Shown: one piece after another, positions 33,930 to 44,668 of the stretch
How the letters are laid out: each line of letters opens with the position of its first letter
How positions within the stretch are numbered: the stretch's first letter is position 1
NCBI RefSeq assembly: GCF_024586455.1
Contig: NC_065923.1
Coordinates: forward strand, 40,906,370-40,970,369
DNA: 64,000 bases
Reading direction: 5' to 3'
DNA from: Bactrocera neohumeralis
Lineage: Eukaryota; Arthropoda; Insecta; Diptera; Tephritidae
Program-made: the position numbers and the translations under genes
The notes under the pieces: model-generated
What the model saw: only the letters and a program-made list of their open reading frames with translations
Database searches by the model: none
What the model was told of the DNA's origin: nothing

Positions 33930-34490
33930 CCCGGTCGCCCCCTTCACAGGCAATACTCAAGGTTCAAGAGTATTTCTACTGAGGAAACAATACTCATAAG
34001 CTTCTAGAGCCGTTTAGAAGGTTTTGAATTAGTTTGTGTCAATAATTGCCAGAATTTACAAATAAAATATTGGCCTCACACACTGTACATCACCGCTTTA
34101 TTTCGCAGACACCAGCGCGTGTTGGACTTAAGATGCCACTTTAAGCACACGACATATTGAAATAAATTTGCACGCATATTCTTATAAGGTGATGATTTTG
34201 TAATACTTGTGTGCGTATGCGAGCTTGGTGGCACTTGTTGCACGCGTCGGATGTTCGTAGCACATAGGTAGGTAAATTAAGTGTAGTGGGGATGCGTAAG
34301 TGTGGCTTGCTTCAGATTATTCGTTGCCGCAGTTATTCTGCGTTTAATTGCCGTTACCGCAGATATAATGCGCAGATATTGTTGCACCGTAGCAATTTTT
34401 ATATTCTTGGAACCAGTTGCTACAGAGTATATGTACAATAGATACAACAACAAAATTTGTCTAAAAAAATATAAAACATTAAATATTAAA
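33930..34490. other. Intergenic, no gene seen
   Basis: No supported coding region. The frame at 34302-34523 starts in unique sequence and runs into the R1 repeat without any domain. Confidence 0.4.
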
Positions 34491-34496
34491 TTAAAA

Positions 34497-34975
34497 AAAA
34501 ATGAGCCCGCGTTGACACGATAACTCCTTAAAGGATCATCTAAAGTGAAAAAAGTATGTATTTTAGTTAAAATTTTAACTTAGAACTTGGACGAAGGAAA
34601 AAAAATCTGAGAACAGGATTTTTGGCAGACATTTCTACAAAAAAAAGTTGTAATAAAAAAACTCCTTCGTCCACGTCTTCAAGAATTGCATCTCAAAGAC
34701 TTGTAAAAATTTCATGAAGATCGGTTGAGTAGTTCTCGAGAAATCTTGCCAACCGGCTTCAAAAACATAGTTTCGAGAAAAACGTGTTTAAAGACGGCGC
34801 ACTTAGTCCAGCTAGCTTTGAGCCCACACGTTCTCAAGTCTGTATCTCCGAAACTATTACTCGGATCAACTTGAATCAATTTAGGAAACTATTCCAGATG
34901 TGTTCTAGAATTTAATGAGACCATTAAAAATTATAGTTTTTGAAACCCGTAAGCACATGTAACCCCTGATGGGAG
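34497..34975 (+). repeat. Dispersed non-coding repeat 'R1', copy B
   Basis: It starts near 'gcgcgttgacacgataactcc' type sequence, then 'ggatcatctaaagtgaaaaa'. The shared internal blocks follow in order: 'catgaagatcggttgagtag', 'gagaaaaacgtgtttaaagacgg', 'tctgtatctccgaaac', 'cggatcaacttga'. It ends 'acccgtaagcacatgtaacccc'. It is collinear with the copies at 12121, 48470 and 51760. Confidence 0.8.
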
Positions 34976-35790
34976 AAGGTGTGAAAATTTGATGATGGGC
35001 GTAGCACCGCTCACTTTTTGGGGAAATCACATATCTCGGGATGCGTTCGACAAATTTTAGTGCGGGGCATTTTTCTCAAATCGCTATGTCATTTAATTAG
35101 ACTACAACCACGGCTACTTCCCGTATACATAATACAATTTTAAATTCCATTTCATTCACTTTCCAGTACAAAAATCAGGTAGCAATGGATACAACGGGCT
35201 AAAACTTTGCTTTAATAATCCCTTTAAAGTATGCCACCTTATGATCAAAAATTGTCCAAATCCAGCAAAAATAGTTCAAGCCTCTATATACCGAATATTT
35301 GGAGCCTGGTACCTATATATGTATATAACTGAAATTAAGCAGTAATCCTTCTCTTATAATGGAATGTTTACATGTTAAAAATGGGTTGATTCGGACCAAT
35401 ACTTCCCTTAGCCCCCATATACTTAATATACAGATTTTAGAACTTCTGATGACTTTGTATAGCATATATCGGCCAGTATGTGAGTTATCCCAATGAAAAT
35501 AAGAGAGCGTATTTTACTCATAACAGCGTAACTTTTTGCCTAAAATAGATAAATTTGAGCGAAAACTTCGCCTAGCCCCTATATAACTAATATCAGGATT
35601 TTCGAACATCCGGATGACTTTTTACTGTATATGATTGGTTTTTTAGTATACAAGTATGTTCATATGACTTTAATCTGATTGGTTTAACACCTTAAAGCAT
35701 TTCCCTGGCTTTGATTCCTGAAGTTGCAAGAGTATAAAATGTTCGATTGCACCCGAACTTAGCTCTTCTTTACCTGTTCTTAATGTATTG
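34976..35790 (-). repeat. Helentron/DINE-1-like repeat, second type
   Basis: On the minus strand it begins with 'aggtaaagaagagctaagtt', 'cgggtgcaatcgaacatttt', 'atactcttgcaact' (35785-35720), the same kind of start as the repeats at 36238 and 46388. Inside are blocks such as 'aagtcatccggatgttcg' and 'catactttaaagggattatt'-type sequence that recur, diverged, at 56300-56700. It ends in a 'gggcgtagcaccgctcac' type block near 34990-35020. No coding capacity. Confidence 0.55.
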
Positions 35791-35794
35791 GGTA

Positions 35795-36235
35795 TGAAAC
35801 TTGTTAGTACATCGTGTAGAGGTCGTAAAAGGGATATTTGACCACATTAATTAAATGCAACATTACTGAAAAGAGACGTGGACTTAAGAATACTGGCGCC
35901 CAAAAATTAGCCGAAACCAAAAAAAAAAAAAACAAAATTCGCTGAAGTCATTGAATGTCATCTGATTGAAGGCTATGATAAGTATATGGAATATTGGATT
36001 AATAATTGGTTTGCTTTGTTTGGCTCGTTACTCTGTGCTTAAGGCGATAATAGAAATTTGTATCAAAATAAGCGAAAATAATTTTTGTCAGTCCGGGTAG
36101 GTTTTGATCAATACTTTATCAGCCATTTATTTTGTACATTTTTCGCTAATTATTTATAAAACACTTAGTAATTATGTGAATTATAGTGTTTGCTAAAGAA
36201 ACTACTATATTTCTACTTTGTAAAAAAAAGAAAGT
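35795..36235. other. Intergenic, no gene seen
   Basis: AT-rich spacer between two repeats of opposite orientation. No supported feature. Confidence 0.4.
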
Positions 36236-36237
36236 TT

Positions 36238-37311
36238 TAACAAGTAAGGAAGGGCTAAGTTCGGGTGTCACCGAACATTTTATACTCTCGCATGATAAAG
36301 TGATAATCGAGATTTCATTATACGTCATTTACATATTTTTCAAATACCGTATTTTTGTAAAGTTTTATTCCGCTATCATCATTGGTTCCAAATGTATATG
36401 TATATTATACAGAGAAGGCATCAAATGGAATTCAAAATAGCGTTATGTTGGAAGAAGGCGTGGTTGTAAACCGATTTCACCCATATTTCGTACATGTCAT
36501 CAGGGTGTTAAGAACATATTATATACCGAATTTCATTGAAATCGGTCTGGTAGTTCCTGAGATATGGTTTTTGGTCCATAAGTGGCATAAGTGGGCGAGG
36601 CCACGCCCGTTTTCAATTTTGAAAAAAGCCTGAGTGCAGCTTTCCTTCTGCAATTTCTTCCGTAAAATTTAGTGTTTCTGACGTTTTTTGTTAGTCGATT
36701 AACGCACTTTTAGTGATTTTCAACATAACCTTTGTATGGGAGGTGGGCGGGGTTATTATCCGATTTCTTCCATTTTTAAATTGTATATGGAAATGCCTGA
36801 AAAAAACGACTCTGTAGAGTTTGGTTGACATAGCTATAGTAGTTTCCGAGATATGTACAAAAAACTTAGTAGGGGCGGGGCCACGCCCACTTTTCCAAAA
36901 AAATTACGTCCAAATATGCCCCTCCCTAATGCGATCCTTTGTGCCAAATTTCACTTTAATATCTTTGTTTATGGCTTAGTTATGACACTTTATAGGTTTT
37001 CGGTTTCCGCCATTTTGTGGGCGTGGCAGTAGGCCGATTTCGCCCATCTTCGAACTTAACCTTCTTATGGAGCCAAGAAATACGTGTACCAAGTTTCATC
37101 ATGATATCTCAATTTTTACTCAAGTTACAGCTTGCACGGACGGACAGACAGACGGACAGACATCCGGATTTCAACTCTACTCGTCACCCTGATCACTTTG
37201 GTATATATAACCCTATGTCTGACTCTTTTAGTTTTAGGACTTACAAACAACCGTTATGTGAACAAAACTATAATACTCTCGTTAGCAACATTGTTGCGAG
37301 AGTATAAAAAG
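36238..37311 (+). repeat. Helentron-like non-autonomous repeat 'R2', copy 1 (longest)
   Basis: It starts 'caagtaaggaagggctaag', 'ttcgggtgtcaccgaacatt', 'ttatactctcgcatgat' and ends 'gcaacattgttgcgagagta', 'taaaaa'. The sequence 'tttatactctcgca' near the start is repeated inverted at the end, a subterminal inverted repeat. Just before the end is a stem-loop (GCAAC-ATT-GTTGC, 37285-37297), itself enclosed by ATACTCTCG/CGAGAGTAT. A GACGGACA/GACAGACA core lies at 37137-37161. Subterminal inverted repeats, a simple-repeat core and a 3' hairpin are the layout described for Helentron-associated elements (HINE/DINE-1). The family assignment is inference. Confidence 0.75.
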
Positions 37312-38795
37312 TAAGGTCTAATAACCCGCGTATGTATTATACAAATCACACAGTCTGAAAAATTCTTTCTGCTCAAATACAAATGTTTCTGAATATTTAT
37401 GAAACATATTTATCACATAAATCGGGGTTACATATTTGGTATATTTGAGAATATAAGATATTAGATGTTGATTAATATCTTCATTAAATTAATAATTATA
37501 TACTCAATTCATTAAATACATTTGAAAAACAAAAACTCATGCTAAGAAATTTATTAAAAATTGATGACTGAATGCTTTGGGTGGGTGTTTCTTGAATTAA
37601 ATTTGTGCAGAAATAATAAAATAAATTAGTTGTCACTGCAAAATATGGCAGCATTACTTTTAAGAGTCTCTTATATATTTGTACATATACATACATATAT
37701 GTATGCATGAGAGCGTGTGAGAATTAAATAACGGCTTTTATAATAAATCTACTTCGTCTTTTCAAATTTGCGCACCTGCCATAACCAGTTTAGATATTAT
37801 TTTTATTAAAAACATATTCGCACGCCGAGTGCTAGTCGGCCATTCTTGGTCGCTTTTTTCACGTTGCTTCAACGCATAACAGTAAATTCATATGCTTATG
37901 GCATACATGAAAACATAATAGGTTACAATTTACCGACGCACTGATTGACCTATATGGCAAGACAAATTTTTAAAATTGCAACGAAACTGAAAGCCCAACA
38001 ACAACAATTAGGAGTGCTCATGGGATTTCGCGGCATACCATATACCCGATTGCACATTCGTAAGCGGATTTATTCAATGCGTTCACATGTAGCTAATCAA
38101 ATATGCACAAAACAGTTATGTTAATTTTACAATACTCAATTTTGAAAATTTATGTCACTCCTAAATTTAGTACAAACAGCAATTTACAAAGCAACGTGTT
38201 ACTTGCCATCACATGACCGGCTAACTGACTGACATTTCAAATAATGGAATAATGGCAATCAAAACGTTTGTTTTGCTCCATCACATGATCACATTTTTAC
38301 TTTGTTTTATTTTTTCAAACAGCAAAACAAAATAATAATGAAGTACCTCAAGTGGATGCGTCAGCCGCAAGCTAGTACAGCCGTTATGTTGGTGTTTAGT
38401 GCTTATGCAGATGGCTTTGTTATTGTAGTAGTATATTGCCCTCAATTATAATTAAATAATTTTACCGAAATGAAGTCAAAATAAAGTCGAAAACTGTAAT
38501 TTATTCAATCGAATGCATTGACCTCGCTGCAGTCGGCTCGAAAGGGTAACGAAAAGATAAAGACAACGGCTCATCGATAGCTATCATGTATAACAAAATA
38601 TGATGGAACGTTACTTTTTATGGCGAAGATGCCATAAGTGCACTTTAATGATTTTGAATCTTAAAATGGCAGTTTTCGTTAAAGTTCAAATTAATTTGCG
38701 TTGACTGATTAATGGACTGATGATTGAAGTGGATATGCCAGACAAGAAAGCATGCCCCGTAGGAATATGTTAAGTGATGAAAGCTTTTTTCAAAT
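37312..38795. other. Intergenic, no gene seen
   Basis: Long AT-rich stretch with a few CATA/TATG microsatellites (37678-37702). No gene, TIR or repeat family is recognised. Confidence 0.45.
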
Positions 38796-38799
38796 AATT

Positions 38800-39440
38800 A
38801 TTTACTAACTTGACGTAGCCCTACATGAAATACTCTAACGGCGTCAAATCGCACGACCGAAGCGGCCAATTGACTCGTGAGATAACACGTTCACCAAACT
38901 TGGTTTTCAATAAATCGATTGTGACATTCGCTGTGTAGCTTGTGGCGCTGTCCTGTTGAAACCACATTATGGTCCAAGTCCATATCATGCAATTCAGGCC
39001 AAAAATATTCGGTTATCACAGTAACGTGCCGGTCATGATCACCACGGAAGAAGTACCGCCCAATGACGTCGCGGATCGCACCAAACCGTAACTCCTTCGG
39101 GATGCAATGGTGACTCATGGAGTACGTGTGGATTAGTGCCTGACTAATAACGCATATTTTGCTTATTGACGAAGCCATTTATCAAGAAATGAGCCTCATC
39201 TCTGAAGATGAATTTTCGATGAAAATCCGAATCAATTTCAAGTTGTTGCTCCGCTTAATTCACGAACATACGACGATACTGGTGGTCAAGCGGCTACAGT
39301 TCTTGCGTCAATTTGATTTCGTAAGGATGTAAATCAAGATCTTTTCGCAAAATTCACCACAACGACGTCACAGAGATGCCTAACGCTTGATAACGACGTG
39401 TGAGAGATTGATTTGTTAGCGGCAGCAATTTCTTGACTCT
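38800..39440 (-). mobile_element. DD41D Tc1/mariner transposase remnant
   Basis: Closely related to 15095-16090. On the minus strand: SQALGISVTSLW (39420-39360), an FIFRDEAHF-like region (39225-39190), SISKICVISQALIHTYSMSHH, DHDRHVTVITEYFWPELHDM (internal residues missing against the other copy), and a broken FQQDGA motif at about 38960. The sequence corresponding to WPPRSS.. follows around 38850. Several deletions and frameshifts. Confidence 0.8.
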
Positions 39441-39464
39441 ACGCGAACGTTTTGGACTGTGCAC

Positions 39465-39595
39465 CACAAACAATTTCAAACCGTATGAAACTATGGAAAA
39501 GATCCAAAAGTGTGGAAAATGGATACCACATGAACTGAATGAAGAGTAATAGAAAACCAAGAAAAATTTCGCTTCAAAGACACAAAAAAATCAAA
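39465..39595 (+). mobile_element. Short mariner fragment
   Basis: The stretch 'caatttcaaaccgtatgaaa' and 'tatggaaaagatccaaaagt' followed by 'ggaaaatgg' corresponds closely to 57106-57170 of the mariner at 56845-57800 (ISDRLKAMEKIQKCGKWVPHELNE-type coding). It is joined directly to a DD41D remnant of opposite orientation on its left and to an R2 repeat on its right. Confidence 0.6.
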
Positions 39596-39603
39596 TGATG
39601 AAG

Positions 39604-40379
39604 AACAAGTAAGGGGCTAAGTTCGGGAACGTTTTACTCTATGATGTAATCAGATTTCATTATACGTCATTTACAATTTTTCAAACCGTGTAAAGTTTTA
39701 TGAAATCATTGAAAATGATACATATATTATACAGAAAGTGCATGGAAAAAATGGATATTGGAAGAAGGCGTGGTTGTTTCAATGTTTCGAATTTCATTGA
39801 AATAGGTAAAGTAGTTCCTGAGATATGGTTTTTGGTCCATAAGTGGGCGACGCCACACCCATTTTCAATTTTTAAAGAAAGCGTGGGTGTAGCTTCATTC
39901 TGCCATTTCTTACGTAAAATTTAGTGTTTCTGAAGTTTTTTGTTAGTCGGTTAACGCACTTTTAGTGATTTTCAACATAACCTTTGTATGGGAGGTGGAC
40001 GTGGTTATTATCCGATTTCTTCCATTTTTAAACTGTATATGGAAATGTCTGAAGGAAACGACTCCATGGAACAGGGTTGACATAGCTATAAGTTTTCGAG
40101 ATGTACAAAAAACTTAAACGTCCACTTTTCCAAAAAGTAACGTCAAATATGCTCTCTAATGAATTTTATTTTAATTGACACTTTATGTTTTCGGTTTCCG
40201 CCATTTTGTGGGCGTGGCAGTTACTTTTGCCCATCTTTAAAAATTTTCATCAAGATATATCAATTTTTATCAAGTATTGCACGGACAGACGGACGGACAG
40301 ACGTCATCTTTTAGTTTTAGGACTTACAAACAACCGTTATGTGAACAAAGCTAGCAACTTTGTTGCGAGAGTATAAAAA
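39604..40379 (+). repeat. Helentron-like repeat 'R2', copy 2 (shortened)
   Basis: Collinear with 36238-37311 but with many small deletions. It starts 'caagtaaggggctaagttcg' and ends 'gcaactttgttgcgagagta', 'taaaaa'. The terminal stem GCAAC/GTTGC is kept although its loop differs from copy 1 (TTT instead of ATT). The GACGGACA core is at 40270-40294. Confidence 0.72.
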
Positions 40380-41450
40380 TGTATTCGATTCCTAAGCAGA
40401 AGTTCGAAAATTCTATTGACATGGTATCCAGAAAATGCCAGAAACCGCTCATTTCGCCTGATATATGAGTATCACTTTTAAAGGTACGGATTTCTTAGAA
40501 GGTCACCATGTGGCAATTCACAATTATTCTTGGTAATTTGCTTATGTGGTTCAAGTGTCAAAGTATTTGTATGCATATGTATGTATATTGTAAAAGAACT
40601 AAAAATTATGCACAATTTGGCAATTTATAGTAAACCAAAATTGTACTTGACATTGAAATTTCAAAATATGCATTATAATGGCTTACACATTGAGTGAACA
40701 AAATTATATAATGATATATATTTTGCTTACAGACTTTTCTTTGGAACCACTGCATGTGATATTGGTTATCAAATAGATAGTGTGGATGCCTTTGATTAAG
40801 GAAAAACTCTGGGCAGAAATATATGCACTTCAATGTGTTTGCTGTTTTAGCATTTTCTGAGAAAATTTACTATATTTTTATATTTTTAAAATCATCAGAA
40901 AGTAGAGATTTCAGCAAATATGAAATCTACTAACTTTAAAATAAAACTTAATATTTTTAGATAGGAATTTTTGATTGAAAATTAGGGTATTGTTGGATTT
41001 TAAGTTGAAAGAAAGTTTTCTCTTAAATGTTTTAAATTACAAAAAACGATTGTTTTTGGAACATAAAAAGATAATTCCCAATTCCCTAAAAGAAAATTAT
41101 TTTTGTACAAGATAAAATCAAACAGCGCAAAATTTTGGATATTTGAATTTTTCACAGAAATATTGAGTGTATATAAAAAAGTGTTAGCTCAAAAGTTGTA
41201 GAACTTTTCATACCCTACAACTTTGTCATATAGTTTTTTTCTTAGCACTTGTAGTTTTGTCGGAAATCAAGATTAACCGTTTTTGACTATTAAAAATTCA
41301 ACCACGTCCCTTGACGTCCTCTTCCGGACCAAAGATCTCCCGTAAATTATTTTTCGTTTAATTTTTGATACTTTATCTTTCATGTTTTTACTTTCAGAAA
41401 TGATTATAAAATACTTATATATTATATTTAAATTTGTTTACTCAGAACAA
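40380..41450. other. Intergenic, no gene seen
   Basis: AT-rich, without supported genes. The minus-strand open frame at 40606-40833 has no domain. Confidence 0.4.
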
Positions 41451-41454
41451 GTCA

Positions 41455-41955
41455 TATATGGTACATATCGAGTTTGTGGTACAGTTTAAACATCCAGAAA
41501 TAAACGTCAAGGGCCTTACGAAATATATTTAATGTAGTACAAGTGATGAGCTTATCGAGCTGAGTCGTTTTAATCAAATCCAGTTTCACCAATCCAATAT
41601 CCTATGAGAAATTGTATATTTTAGATTTTGAGATATCGAACCAAAATTTTGCACAAATGCTTTCCTTACCAAGCCTATCATTAGCTGGTACCGCCGATAT
41701 CGCACTATTATAAAAAAGCTGCCATTCAAACTGATCGTAGAAATCAAGTTCTTATATAGAAAACTTTTTTATATGAAAAGACGTATCCAAGTAAATTGGC
41801 ATAGCTTGTTCTCCAAGACAACGTTCCAAACTCCGAATATAACTTCCGTTCAGTTGATCGTTCAAACTCAAGTTCTAAGGTCCTTAAGAAACTACCTCAG
41901 ACTAATTTTTAAAGGAAGCTTTCATGAAAACTAAACATAGACACTAGAGTAAAGA
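41455..41955 (+). repeat. GTCY/DINE-1-like repeat, core lost
   Basis: Follows the order of 20165-20700: 'cagaaataaacgtcaagggc' type, a 'gagctgagtcgttttaatca' block, 'ttttgagatatcgaaccaaaattttgcacaaatg', 'ccgccgatatcgcactatta', 'gctgccattcaaactgatcg'. The GTCT core itself has decayed. Confidence 0.55.
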
Positions 41956-41959
41956 AAGC

Positions 41960-42250
41960 AGCTAAATCACTTTACAGCTGTGAAAGAATGGTGGGGCTCA
42001 AATTGGGACTAAAGCCTCGGGTAACACATTGGCTCTGCACAGCAGTTTTAAGATCGATTATGATATTCGGTATATTGATACCAATAAAAAAATATGAGAT
42101 AAAGCGAATGGATAGCATACAAAGAGCAGCTACTTAATACATACTTATATGCATCAGTGTAGCTTTCAGAAATAACGCCAAATCAGGCACTAAATGTCAT
42201 TATACATTTACTGCCAATAGTTGTTCTGTAAGTAACTAGCAGAGAAGTCA
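41960..42250 (+). mobile_element. Jockey/Loa-like RT thumb fragment
   Basis: The + strand around 41965-42130 reads ALYSCERMVGLKLGLKPRVT, then HWLCTAVLRSIMIFGILIP and the IQRAA block. This is the conserved region just after the palm in jockey/Loa-like RTs, where an aromatic-Gly pair precedes the W-x-P stretch. Downstream it decays within 100 bp. It is next to an RTE fragment and a further non-LTR tail, perhaps parts of one broken locus. Confidence 0.55.
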
Positions 42251-42329
42251 GTACTTAGACTGACGGTTTCATCTCTATTGGTCGCCTATACTAAGGAGCC
42301 GTCAAAAGTATTTAGTAAGTTCCCCTCCG

Positions 42330-42585
42330 CATTGGCAACGGCGAATACCGCAGTCGATGGAACGATGAGCTGTACGAGATAAACGACGACATTGACTTAG
42401 TTCAGCGGATTAAGAGGCAGTAGTAAATGTTGAAGGAAGTGGAGGAAGAGTAAGACCGCCACTCCGTTGAAAAGACCAGGTTGAGAAGGAGCTGGCTACA
42501 CTTGGAATTTCCAATTGGCCCCAAACAGCGAAAAGGAAGAACCACTGGCGCGCTGTTGTAAACTCAGCTATAACGCGTAAGCGAA
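42330..42585 (+). mobile_element. RTE-clade 3' fragment (dead)
   Basis: The block coding RWNDELYEINDDIDLVQRIK is readable from 42356, followed by a stop, the 'ggaggaagag...ccgccactccgttg' Gly/Arg segment with a deletion, and the 3' end 'aactcagctataacgcg' near 42565. It matches the 3' ends at 1303-2030 and 24385. Stops and a deletion are visible. Confidence 0.78.
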
Positions 42586-42779
42586 ATTTCGAAATCCTAC
42601 TTATATGCGGTCTCTAATATAGCCTTCCCATCCAAAGAAGAATCACAACAATGAATATATTTATAAGTACTGAAAGCTAAACGGCTTTGAAGTCAATAAA
42701 ATCTCTTAAGATTTCTTCAAGCATAATGAAAGAATGCCTTGATCTCTTTGTGGATCTAACATCCTATTTCCTATTTCAT

Positions 42780-43100
42780 TGACCGAATATGGGTCAATGT
42801 CTAATTGGAAGACGTGGTAGCAGGCTGGTAACAGTATAGAATGGCTAGAAGTAGCCGGAGCATAGGGTTACCAAGAATATCACTATGTCTGCAGAAACTG
42901 CCAGAAGGTAGAAGAAGAGGCGAATGCAAAGATTTGTATAGGAAAAGAATCGCAACTATCAGTCGATGTTTCGGAGGTTTCACAGATAAAACTTTCTGTA
43001 GTATTGAACTTCATTAGAAGAACAGGGGGGTACAGCAAGGGCATAATGAAGTCAGAGGATTCCAATGGTTTCACAATGGGCCTAGGTGTGTCGTCAGATA
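42780..43100 (+). mobile_element. Non-LTR ORF2 C-terminal remnant
   Basis: On the + strand from about 42880, YHYVCRNCQKVEEEANAKIC and then VSQIKLSVVLNFIRRTGGYS resemble the Cys-rich tail and last residues of jockey/Loa-like ORF2 proteins (C-x2-C, then a hydrophobic segment followed by an I-R-x-T-G ending). Only the tail survives. Confidence 0.45.
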
Positions 43101-43144
43101 TCCACTATACCTATCTACCTACCAATACAATGCAAAAATATATA

Positions 43145-44132
43145 CGCAAAAAAAAATAAAAACATTCTGCTTGTGGATTATTTTTATTTCTTTTAAAAAA
43201 TGAAAAAATATGATATCATTGTAAATGGCCGCCGCCACAGTTGATTGTCATTTGAGCCCTTTTTATGGCATTTTCTATCACACATCCTCACATTCTTAAC
43301 GGATATTGTCTTTAAGAGCTGCAAGAGTCTGAGGTTTGTTGACATAAACCAGCAACTTCAAAAAGCCCCACAAATAGAAGTCTGGAGCGGTCAAATCAAG
43401 CGATCTTGCTGGCCAGTGCAAATCGCCAAAACGGGAGATTATGCGCTCGGGAAATGCATATTTCAGCATATCGGTTGTGGCACGTGCAGTGTGTGCCGTT
43501 GCACCGTCCTGTTGGAACCACATGTTTTCCAATCCCAATTCATCAAGTTGCGGCAAAAAGAATTCGTTGATCATTGCTCTGTAGCACTCACCACTCACAG
43601 TAACCGTTTGGCCCGCGACGTCTTCGAAGTAAAAAGTTGCGATGACTCCTCTAGCGAAAACAGCACACCATACAGTGACTTTGAGCGGGTGTAATGGCCC
43701 TTCGTGGGTTACACGCGGATTTTCAGTGCCCCAGAAGCGTAAATTTTGCTTATTTACGTACCCGCTAAAATGGAAATGGGCCTCATCACACATAATTATT
43801 TTTGATGAAAAATCATCTTCCTCTTGGTGGTGATTAAGGATGGCTTGAGCGTATGTTAGACGCGATTGGCGTCGCAGTGCTTCACCAGTAGGCGTCAGAT
43901 GGCCTGGAAATCTTCGACGAAATTCACGTTGCGCCAAAGTCACCGACCGATTATTGGTCAAATAAATAGTCACCAATAACCCGCGTTCTGGAGCAGTGTA
44001 GCGTACCATTGTCTATTTACGTGTATTTCGCATGTGTTTACTACACAAATTGTCAAAACAGAACTGACATTAGAGGTCAATTGCAAAATTTATAGCATCT
44101 TCTGATAGGAGGATTACTTTTGCGCCACCCTG
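43145..44132 (-). mobile_element. DD41D (rosa-like) transposon, internally deleted, otherwise well preserved
   Basis: The minus-strand 5' end is CAGGGTGGCGCAAAAGTAAT at 44132, next to TA. The 3' end is near 43145 ('tacgcaaaaaa'), a weak match to the 5' repeat. One uninterrupted 237-codon frame runs 44009-43296: N-terminus MVRYTAPERGLLVTIYLTNN, then a junction in which about 100 residues of DNA-binding domain and HTH are missing, then IIMCDEAHF (first Asp), VNKQNLRFWG, LKVTVWCAVFARGVIATFYF, NMWFQQDGATAHTARATTDM (second Asp) and ARSLDLTAPDFYLWGFLK (third Asp). I count 41 residues between the second and third Asp. All three catalytic Asp are kept. DD41D elements (rosa) were first described from Ceratitis rosa. 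Confidence 0.88.
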
Positions 44133-44578
44133 TATTTGCAATAAGAAAGTGAGGGAGGGGTTACGTGCAACCTACTAAATGCGAAAATAACCCTTTTTTC
44201 TTAGCTACCATTTATATAATATATTTAAATGAATTACGCAGCGCTACTTACGCAACATGGCATTGCATCAGCACATACATATGTCACGTACGAATTTTCG
44301 TGTATCGATCGATTCATGAGCGATTATTTTGCGGCGGCGACTTAACTTGCCACAAGTCAAAACGAAAGTGACGGCAACGTTTAATATACTATACATATAT
44401 TTTTTCGATATTGAATTTAGACTTTCTGAAGCAGAAGAGTTGTGCGTGATTTGAAGGCACGACTAGCTTGTCAATAAGTGGAGTTTTACTGCTGCGTGTA
44501 ATCCAAAGTACAGCATAAAGTGTGTAAATAACGGTGAATAATATGAGACCCAACCATCCGAAGACACTGTTTTTATTG
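44133..44578 (+). other. 5' flank of the Ala/Pro-rich cuticle gene
   Basis: Unique sequence between a DD41D element and the core promoter of the gene at 44669. It probably contains its regulatory DNA. The minus-strand open frame at 44389-44667 overlaps the promoter and 5' UTR and is a chance frame. Confidence 0.4.
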
Positions 44579-44615
44579 TATAAATTCACTTTCGTAAAGT
44601 AAAGGACCATCATTC
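44579..44615 (+). promoter_or_regulatory. Core promoter (TATA and Inr) of the Ala/Pro-rich gene
   Basis: TATAAAT lies at 44579-44585 and TCATTC, a match to the fly initiator TCAKTY, at 44610-44615. The spacing from TATA to the A of the initiator is 33 bp. Transcription from about 44612 would give a 57 nt 5' UTR, similar to the cuticle gene copies. Confidence 0.6.
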
Positions 44616-44668
44616 GATTGAAGGAAGTGGAAGTGACAACTCTATTGTTTCCGAAATAACTAAACAAA

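Noticed and set aside
42883..43074. Minus-strand open frame with Ser/Phe-rich translation
   Set aside because: Opposite strand of a retrotransposon ORF2 tail; no independent support.
44389..44667. 92-codon open frame on the minus strand with a hydrophobic segment
   Set aside because: Overlaps the TATA box, initiator and 5' UTR of the gene at 44669; no homology recognised.
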